Below, piece by piece: positions 8,350-13,402 of a stretch of DNA of 21,623 nt. Where the stretch lies: NCBI GenBank assembly GCA_902472795.1, contig CABROZ010000029.1, positions 1 through 21,623 of the forward strand. Reading direction: 5' to 3'. Source of the DNA: an uncultured Bacteroides sp. GTDB lineage: Bacteria > Bacteroidota > Bacteroidia > Bacteroidales > Bacteroidaceae. The notes under the pieces are model-generated. The model was not told where the DNA came from, ran no database searches, and saw only the letters and a list, made by a program, of their open reading frames with translations. The position numbers were made by a program, and so were the translations under genes. Every line of letters begins with the position of its first letter. The stretch's first letter is position 1.

Positions 8350-8360
8350 TAATAAGCGAA

Positions 8361-9041
8361 TCAAATCTCAAAAATCTTCCAGATCTTATACGAAATACCT
8401 TCATCGTAAACATCACTGCCATCCACCTTCTTGATGAATTTCACCACACGGATAGTGACCGGCAATATCACCACTTCGTACATCGACTTCAGGACTATCT
8501 GGATGCACATCATCAGCAGCAACTCCTGCCAAGCAATAATCCCTCCAAAGGCAATGGGAAAGAAGATCAACGAATCGCCCGTCTCGCCTACTACCGTTGA
8601 CCATATGGCACGTGCTGAAAAATGCCGGCCTCCACTGGCTAACTTCATCTTGCTCATCACATAAGCGTTGAGGAAAGAGCCGACCAGAAATGCAGCCAGA
8701 CTGGCCACCACAATACGGGGAGCCATGCCGAAGACGAAATTGAAATGGGCTTCACCCTCCCAAAAAGGTGCTGCCGGCAAAGCCACTGCTATCAGCCCCA
8801 GCATCACAACAAAGAAATTCATCGCAAAACCACTCCAGATGATGAGACGCGCCTTACGGAAGCCCCACACCTCGGCAATGCAATCGTTTATGATATAGGA
8901 AACGGGAAAAACAAGCAGACCGGCGGTCACCGTAATGCCGCACACCTGAATGACTTTTGTTTCAAGAAGATTGGCTGCTATCAGACAGACATTGAAAAGA
9001 ATGCCAAGCAGCATAAAAGGTACAGATACTTTTTGCTTCAT
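8361..9041 (-). CDS. Queuosine precursor transporter, YhhQ/QPTR family
   Basis: The 226-residue protein has about six hydrophobic segments and the family motif GETGDSLIFFPIAF (152-165). Another conserved region is VFPVSYIINDCIAEVWGFRKAR (split across the second and third helices), typical of YhhQ-like proteins (COG1738). Family members import preQ0 or preQ1, or related deazapurines, across the inner membrane. The neighbours queC and queF on the same strand support this role. The transporter would let the cell salvage precursors while queC and queF support synthesis. It has a near-perfect promoter about 80 nt upstream. The exact substrate cannot be read from the sequence. Confidence 0.93.
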   Translation of the reverse strand: MKQKVSVPFMLLGILFNVCLIAANLLETKVIQVCGITVTAGLLVFPVSYIINDCIAEVWGFRKARLIIWSGFAMNFFVVMLGLIAVALPAAPFWEGEAHFNFVFGMAPRIVVASLAAFLVGSFLNAYVMSKMKLASGGRHFSARAIWSTVVGETGDSLIFFPIAFGGIIAWQELLLMMCIQIVLKSMYEVVILPVTIRVVKFIKKVDGSDVYDEGISYKIWKIFEI

Positions 9042-9118
9042 AACTCCTGTTTTTTACGTGGTTGTCCTAGAATACACGGCCGCTATTCACGGCATCATAC
9101 ATATAGTTTTCCGGTCGG
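9042..9118 (-). other. Folded leader of the queuosine transporter operon (candidate regulatory RNA)
   Basis: The minus-strand leader has a small hairpin GCCG/CGGC, then CGTG and CACG arms enclosing a loop that contains TTCTAG, then an A-rich tail (TAAAAAACAGGAG) just before the ATG. The loop TTCT could pair with AGGA of the tail to give an H-type pseudoknot that masks the ribosome site. This layout recalls preQ1 class I riboswitches, but their GGUUC and ACACC core is not present. The regulatory role is inference. Confidence 0.3.
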
Positions 9119-9150
9119 CAAAGGTAAGTGTTATTTTTGGGAATGCCAAA
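9119..9150 (-). promoter_or_regulatory. Promoter of the yhhQ-queC-queF operon
   Basis: On the minus strand, TTTG (9147-9150) is followed after exactly 20 nt by TACCTTTG (9119-9126). Both boxes and the spacing match the Bacteroidetes consensus. The rest of the 293-nt divergent gap (to 9334) holds only a poor -7 candidate (TAATATTG, 9308-9315) for the plus-strand hydrolase gene; nothing else is recognised in it. Confidence 0.8.
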
Positions 9151-9334
9151 GTATATACCGGCAAATACATCGTACATCCGCATTTCAAAGAAAGATACAC
9201 GTGCATAAAAGTACCCAACACACTAAACAGGTTCTATCCAACCCGAAAATCCACCTGCTTTGACATAAAATAACAACCTGAATTCATCGTTTATTTTCTG
9301 TTTTTCGTAATATTGCATTGTAATTTATTTATCC

Positions 9335-10063
9335 ATGAGACTTGATTATATTTATCACAGTGGATTCGCCATCGAAACAGACGATATCACAGTCATCATC
9401 GACTACTACAAAGATTCATCGGAGGAATCCCCCGGGAAAGGTATCGTGCACGACTACCTGCTACAGAAACCGGGAGAAATATATGTCTTGTCAACACACT
9501 TCCACCCCGACCACTTCAATCATGAAGTATTGACCTGGAAAGAGAAACGCCCGGACATCAAATACATCTTCTCGAAAGACATCCTGAAGCACAAACGGGC
9601 GACAGCCACCGATGCCATCTACATCGGTAAAGGCAGCCATTACGAAGATGCTTGCATCCGCGTCGAAGCATGCGGATCGACCGACTCGGGAATATCCTTC
9701 CTGATAGAATTGCAAAACAGGCTCATCTTCCACGCTGGCGACCTGAACAACTGGCACTGGAGTGAAGAATCGACCCCACAGGAAATACGAAAGGCCGACG
9801 GTGACTTTCTGGCCGAGGTAAAATACATACAGCAGAAAACTTCGACCCTCGACTTAGCCATGTTCCCCGTGGACAGCCGCATGGGCAAGGATTACATGAG
9901 GGGAGCCACACAGTTCATCGAACGGATAAAGACCAGCGTGTTTGCCCCCATGCACTTCGGCGAAGATTATAATGGTGGCAATGCCTTCGGCCCTTACGCC
10001 GAAGCCCGGGGATGCAGATTCCTCACCATCAATCACCGCGGTCAGCACTTCGAAATCCCTTGA
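9335..10063 (+). CDS. Metallo-beta-lactamase-fold metal-dependent hydrolase
   Basis: The 242-residue protein has the metal-binding motif THFHPDH (54-60; His55, His57, Asp59, His60), a later HAGD (His133, Asp136) and a C-terminal MHF (His207), as in the UlaG-like branch of the superfamily (COG2220). It has no signal peptide, so it is probably cytoplasmic. The N-terminus (LDYIYHSGFAIE) is typical of this branch. The substrate cannot be assigned; relatives act on phosphodiester or lactone bonds. It lies 29 nt upstream of the DUF4468 gene on the same strand and is probably co-transcribed with it, but the two products are predicted to be in different compartments. Confidence 0.9.
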   Translation: MRLDYIYHSGFAIETDDITVIIDYYKDSSEESPGKGIVHDYLLQKPGEIYVLSTHFHPDHFNHEVLTWKEKRPDIKYIFSKDILKHKRATATDAIYIGKGSHYEDACIRVEACGSTDSGISFLIELQNRLIFHAGDLNNWHWSEESTPQEIRKADGDFLAEVKYIQQKTSTLDLAMFPVDSRMGKDYMRGATQFIERIKTSVFAPMHFGEDYNGGNAFGPYAEARGCRFLTINHRGQHFEIP

Positions 10064-10092
10064 TTCAATAAACTAAAAACGATTATACACTT

Positions 10093-11175
10093 ATGAAAGA
10101 ACTAACTAAAATCTTATTCATCGTAGTCTGTCTCTGCCTGCCCATGGCATTGCAAGCGCAGAAAAAGGACGACAGCCGATACCTGACAGGGGCTGTCCCC
10201 GAAGAAAATGGCAAAGTAGTGTTCAGCAAGACATTCGGCATCCCCGGCATGTCGCAGGACGCCATTTTCGAACGTATGCAACAATGGATGAGCGAACGTC
10301 TAAAAAAGAATGAAAACAACAGCCGCGTAGTCTATACCCAAAAGGAAAAAGGAGAAGTAGTCGGCTTAGGTGAAGAATGGATTGTATTCAAATCGACCGC
10401 CCTTTCACTGGACCGGACCAAAATACTATATATGCTGACGGCCCTATGCCAACCCGAAGAATGTACGCTTCGAATCGAAAGGATCTCCTACGAATACCGC
10501 GAAGGAGATAATAAAGAGAAATATTCGGCCGAAGAATGGATTACCGACAAATATGCCCTGAATAAATCGAAGACCAAACTGGTACGCGGATTGGCCAAAT
10601 GGCGTCGTAAAACCATCGACTTTGTCGATACATTATTTGCTGACGCTGCCAATGCATTAAGTACCGGCACACCGACCCAACCTCAGACAGCCACCACGGG
10701 CAACGAAGCAACTTCCTCCAACACCGCCGTGGCAGGAGCAACCATCATCACCCCCAAACAAGAAGTCAACGTCAAAAGCAGCAATGCCAACGCCCAAGCC
10801 GTCCCCGCAACGGCTTTGAGCACGTCATACAAAACCGTAGCTCCGGACCAGCTGTCAACCGACCTCATTCAGATGGGCAATGGTAAACTGGTCATCGCTA
10901 TCGGTACCGACAACTTCAACATGACCACCATGACTGCCAACGCCGGAGGCAGCTTAGGCAAGTCATCCGGAAAGCCTGTCATATTCACCATGCTTTCGCC
11001 CGACCAACCCTATGAGCAGTTGGAAAAGGCCGAGACCTACACCGTGCGTTTCTATCCAAACGGACAAAACGAACCAAGCGTCGTGCTGGAGTGCAAAAAG
11101 CTCTCTTCGCCAGCACCCGTAGAAGGACAGCCACGTACGTTCATCGGCGAAATCGTCAAGGCATTGGTCAAGTAA
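10093..11175 (+). CDS. Secreted DUF4468 protein with flavin-reductase-like C-terminus
   Basis: The 360-residue product begins with a signal peptide (hydrophobic residues 6-20, cleavage likely after LQA). Residues about 40-175 match the DUF4468 type: VVFSKTFGIPGMSQDAIF, an EEWIVFKS strand, the ALCQPEECTLRIERISYEY strand and a helical tail. A low-complexity Thr/Ala/Asn linker follows (about 190-240). Residues 262-355 (GNGKLVIAIGTDNFNMTTMT, LGKSSGKPVIFTML, ETYTVRFYP) resemble the split-barrel fold of flavin reductases such as the NxMT and kPv blocks. No enzyme activity is proven. Probably in an operon with the hydrolase upstream, ending at the composite terminator at 11263-11319. It is a Bacteroidetes-type gene of unknown role. 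Confidence 0.8.
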   Translation: MKELTKILFIVVCLCLPMALQAQKKDDSRYLTGAVPEENGKVVFSKTFGIPGMSQDAIFERMQQWMSERLKKNENNSRVVYTQKEKGEVVGLGEEWIVFKSTALSLDRTKILYMLTALCQPEECTLRIERISYEYREGDNKEKYSAEEWITDKYALNKSKTKLVRGLAKWRRKTIDFVDTLFADAANALSTGTPTQPQTATTGNEATSSNTAVAGATIITPKQEVNVKSSNANAQAVPATALSTSYKTVAPDQLSTDLIQMGNGKLVIAIGTDNFNMTTMTANAGGSLGKSSGKPVIFTMLSPDQPYEQLEKAETYTVRFYPNGQNEPSVVLECKKLSSPAPVEGQPRTFIGEIVKALVK

Positions 11176-11262
11176 CCGGCCTTCCCTTCCACACCCCCGG
11201 CCGACGGTGGTGATACGGACAGACGCCATACCGCCAAACCGATAGGCCTCTTACCCGTAAAC

Positions 11263-11319
11263 AAGCTTCGACAAACAAGGAAAGAGCCCGCAGCTCACCT
11301 TGCCTGTCGAAGCTTTTTT
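11263..11319 (+). terminator. Long composite rho-independent terminator
   Basis: Arms 11263-11273 and 11305-11315 are a perfect 11-bp inverted repeat (AAGCTTCGACA/TGTCGAAGCTT). Inside are CAAGG/CCTTG (11276-11280 with 11298-11302) and GAGC/GCTC (11284-11287 with 11293-11296) stems around a 5-nt loop, giving about 20 pairs. Six T's (11314-11319) follow. It ends the hydrolase-DUF4468 transcript, 88 nt after the stop codon. The stretch 11176-11262 holds nothing else I can name. Confidence 0.9.
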
Positions 11320-11352
11320 AGTGCTGATGCTGGAAACAACGGCGCAAATACG

Positions 11353-11360
11353 TATCTTTG
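11353..11360 (+). promoter_or_regulatory. -7 box for the small basic protein gene
   Basis: TATCTTTG matches TAnnTTTG exactly, 30 nt before the ATG at 11391 and just after the terminator. The -33 region lacks a clear TTTG. Confidence 0.55.
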
Positions 11361-11390
11361 CACCTGCGAAACCCTAAAAACATTTCATAT

Positions 11391-11579
11391 ATGAGTATCG
11401 AAGAAGCCATGATGGGCGGCATCATCTTCAAAGGCAAAAAAGACAAGCCCAAAGAAGAGAACAAAATCAAAACCAAAGCCAAGAAGAAGACCTACATCAC
11501 CGGCCTGCACGGTTCCGGAGCAGCCAAGATGAAAGCCGAGATACGCCGCAAACGTGCCAACAGGCATAAAAACAAATAA
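11391..11579 (+). CDS. Small basic protein, function unknown
   Basis: The 62-residue product starts MSIEEAMMGGIIFKGKKDK and is dominated by Lys and Arg (a Lys-rich stretch at 14-33 and a C-terminus ending RRKRANRHKNK). It contains TYITGLHGSGAAKMKAEI near the middle. No membrane segment or cysteine is seen. An upstream TTG at 11358 is in frame but overlaps the -7 box at 11353-11360, so the ATG at 11391 is preferred. The methyltransferase gene starts 4 nt after its stop, which points to coupled expression. Highly basic small proteins often bind nucleic acid or ribosomes; that is only a guess here. Confidence 0.7.
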   Translation: MSIEEAMMGGIIFKGKKDKPKEENKIKTKAKKKTYITGLHGSGAAKMKAEIRRKRANRHKNK

Positions 11580-11583
11580 CTCC

Positions 11584-12318
11584 ATGCTGAATACCCACTT
11601 ACTACAGCCCGAGAAAGACCCGATGGGGGCTGCTATAGCCGACTACGCCCGAACGGGCAAAGCCGGCCGGCTGCGCGTGTTCTCATCACAGTTCGATGAA
11701 GACGAGATTCCCGTGAAAGAGCTGTTCCGTACGGAAAGTTCAATGCCTCATCTGGAGCAGACCGCCTTGCATCTGGCCACCGGCAACATACTGGACGCAG
11801 GCGCCGGAAGCGGCTGCCACAGTCTTGCGCTTCAGGCGGCCGGCAAAGAGGTGCATGCCATCGACATCTCTCCCCTGTCGGTCGAGGTCATGAAGCAGAG
11901 GGGGGTACGACACGTCACACAGACCAACCTGTTCAGCGAGCAGTTCTGCGGAGCATACGACACCATTCTGATGCTGATGAACGGATCGGGTATCATAGGG
12001 AAGTTGGAGAACATGCCCCTCTTCTTCCGCAAGCTGAAGCAGTTGCTTGCTCCAGGCGGCTGCGTCTATATGGACTCGAGCGACCTGAGATACCTGTTCG
12101 AAGAAGAGGACGGAAGCATCGTTATCGACCTTGCCGACAACTATTACGGCGAAGTGGACTTTCGGATGCAGTACAAGCATGTAAGGGGAGACGTCTTCGA
12201 CTGGCTGTACATCGACTTCCAGACCCTTGCCTACTATGCCTCGGAAAACGGATTCAAGGCCGAACTGATTGAAGAGGGAAAGCACTACGAATACCTGGCC
12301 CGCCTCATCCAGGCCTGA
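11584..12318 (+). CDS. Class I SAM-dependent methyltransferase
   Basis: From the ATG at 11584 the product is 244 residues. The SAM-binding motif I is ILDAGAGSGCHSLAL (69-83), followed by an acidic motif II residue (Asp94 in VHAIDISPLS). A later loop, LMLMNGSGIIGKLE, and APGGCVYMDSSDLR fit motifs IV and V of the Rossmann-fold class. No targeting signal is seen, so it is cytoplasmic. The substrate is unknown; the sequence lacks obvious RNA-binding or target-recognition additions. An upstream in-frame ATG at 11554 lies inside the small protein gene, so the later ATG, 4 nt after that stop codon, is preferred. It converges with the thioredoxin gene, 22 nt apart. Confidence 0.88.
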   Translation: MLNTHLLQPEKDPMGAAIADYARTGKAGRLRVFSSQFDEDEIPVKELFRTESSMPHLEQTALHLATGNILDAGAGSGCHSLALQAAGKEVHAIDISPLSVEVMKQRGVRHVTQTNLFSEQFCGAYDTILMLMNGSGIIGKLENMPLFFRKLKQLLAPGGCVYMDSSDLRYLFEEEDGSIVIDLADNYYGEVDFRMQYKHVRGDVFDWLYIDFQTLAYYASENGFKAELIEEGKHYEYLARLIQA

Positions 12319-12340
12319 CTTATACAGGGCAGAGGCGGGT

Positions 12341-12880
12341 TCACTCGGCCAACATCTCATCAATTTTACGCACCAGAGCCGCAAACTCATCCGGATTGTA
12401 CAGGCGGGTCAGCATCACGATGCGGCCTGTCCGGTCGATGAGGACATTGCGGGTGATGCCCGACTGACGCAATGCGTATTGGGCAAAAATGTCCGCACCG
12501 GGGTCCAATCCCAACGGATAGGTCACACCCGTAGATCGGGCAAAGGCCTGTACCTTTTCCAGCGGTTCGTCGCGGTCGATACCGAACAGGGCGAAGCCGT
12601 CGTCCGCCCGATGCTTCTGCCAGATGTCTTTCTCGATGAAAGGCATCTCCTTGCGGCAAACGCCACACCAGCTGGCCGTGAACTGCAGCATGACTACCTT
12701 GCCGCGAAGTTCGGACAGGGTCACTGTCCGTCCGTCGGTCAGCTTCATGGTGAAATCCGGAGCCATATCTCCTACCCTGACTATGTAGCCGGTGCTGTCG
12801 GCCACAACCTTCTCCTGTGCCAGCACTGCGCTGCACACAAACAACAACGATGCGATGAGGATATTTACTTTTGCTTTCAT
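12341..12880 (-). CDS. TlpA-like periplasmic thiol-disulfide protein
   Basis: The 179-residue protein has a signal peptide (residues 1-21, cut after VLA or LAQ) and a thioredoxin fold with the active site WCGVC (71-75; Cys72 and Cys75). The upstream APDFTMKLTDGRTVTLSELRG region is typical of TlpA/ResA relatives. The position usually held by the cis-proline (I-P-T-x-F/V-L-I-D) reads GITRNVLID (141-149), with Thr143 in place of Pro. It would act in periplasmic reduction or redox exchange of protein or cytochrome thiols. The promoter at 12886-12916 sits so close to the ATG that the message has almost no leader. It is a single gene, convergent with the methyltransferase. Confidence 0.92.
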   Translation of the reverse strand: MKAKVNILIASLLFVCSAVLAQEKVVADSTGYIVRVGDMAPDFTMKLTDGRTVTLSELRGKVVMLQFTASWCGVCRKEMPFIEKDIWQKHRADDGFALFGIDRDEPLEKVQAFARSTGVTYPLGLDPGADIFAQYALRQSGITRNVLIDRTGRIVMLTRLYNPDEFAALVRKIDEMLAE

Positions 12881-12885
12881 ACCTG

Positions 12886-12916
12886 CAAATATAAGGAATA
12901 GAATGTATCTGGCAAA
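12886..12916 (-). promoter_or_regulatory. Promoter of the TlpA-like gene
   Basis: Minus-strand TTTG (12913-12916) is followed after 19 nt by TATATTTG (12886-12893), which matches the consensus. The ATG at 12880 is 5 nt beyond the -7 box, so the transcript would start at or within a few nt of the start codon. Confidence 0.75.
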
Positions 12917-13002
12917 GGAAACAGGCTACATACTGCCGAGAGGCGGCGGTTCGGTGTCCGACTGCCCCGCCGCATTCCTGCACCACCCAAGGGCACAGGC
13001 AT

Positions 13003-13038
13003 AAAAAAACAGAAGCAAACTGTTACGTTTGCTTCTGT
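13003..13038 (-). terminator. Terminator of tRNA-Cys
   Basis: Arms 13009-13020 and 13027-13038 form a perfect 12-bp stem (ACAGAAGCAAAC/GTTTGCTTCTGT) with a 6-nt loop, followed on the minus strand by seven T's (plus A's 13003-13009). It lies five nt past the tRNA 3' end. Confidence 0.92.
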
Positions 13039-13042
13039 CGTG

Positions 13043-13114
13043 AGGTACCTGGCAGATTCGAACTGCCGTACACGGTTTTGCAGACCGCTGACTAAGCCAC
13101 TCATCCAAGGTACC
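13043..13114 (-). tRNA. tRNA-Cys (anticodon GCA)
   Basis: The minus strand folds as a tRNA: a 7-bp acceptor stem (GGTACCT/AGGTACC), a short D arm, an anticodon stem GCGGT/ACCGT around loop CTGCAAA with anticodon GCA, and a T arm GGCAG/CTGCC with loop TTCGAAT. The discriminator base is U and CCA is not encoded. It has its own promoter and terminator, and lies downstream of the small Cys-rich gene. Confidence 0.97.
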
Positions 13115-13156
13115 GTTCTTTCACCTCGAAACGTGCTTGTTTCTCGATTGCGGTTG

Positions 13157-13187
13157 CAAAGGTAATGCATTTTTTGTAATTACCAAC
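13157..13187 (-). promoter_or_regulatory. Promoter of tRNA-Cys
   Basis: Minus-strand GTTG (13184-13187) is followed after 19 nt by TACCTTTG (13157-13164), an exact -7 match. The -33 box overlaps the stop codon of the Cys-rich protein gene by one base (13187). The predicted leader is about 40 nt. Confidence 0.6.
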
Positions 13188-13402
13188 TATCCGCAACATT
13201 TTTTCTTCGATATTTTTTTGTCTTTACCACAGGCTGCACGCTTCTCTTCGTATAACCTCTTTATGTCACAGCCCGTTACACAGTTTGCACAAGGATTGTT
13301 TTTCTCAGTCTGGTGCCGAAAAAACTGTCGGACCCGCCTCCCTATCCAGTACAGGCAGACGATGAGGAGAAGCGCTACGATCCATTCCTGCCAACCACTC
13401 AT
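13187..13402 (-). CDS. FeoB-associated Cys-rich membrane protein
   Basis: From the ATG at 13400-13402 the product is 71 residues. It has one N-terminal membrane helix (about 7-21), then basic residues, then CANCVTGC (Cys38, Cys41, Cys45) and further cysteines at 58, 69 and 70, with the last two in a Lys-rich end KKKCCG. Such proteins are regularly encoded after feoB and are thought to help ferrous iron transport, perhaps by binding iron or a cofactor. The start overlaps the feoB stop in an ATGA (13399-13402), so translation is coupled. A longer reading to 13486 would lie inside feoB and is rejected. Confidence 0.87.
   Translation of the reverse strand: MSGWQEWIVALLLIVCLYWIGRRVRQFFRHQTEKNNPCANCVTGCDIKRLYEEKRAACGKDKKISKKKCCG

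Noticed and set aside
9042..9118. Annotated preQ1 class I riboswitch
   Set aside because: The GGUUC and ACACC core is absent, so only a candidate leader structure is claimed.
12945..12976. GC-rich inverted repeat (GCGGCGG/CCGCCGC) as a terminator or element
   Set aside because: The arms are simple GC repeats with no T-run and no gene end nearby that needs it.
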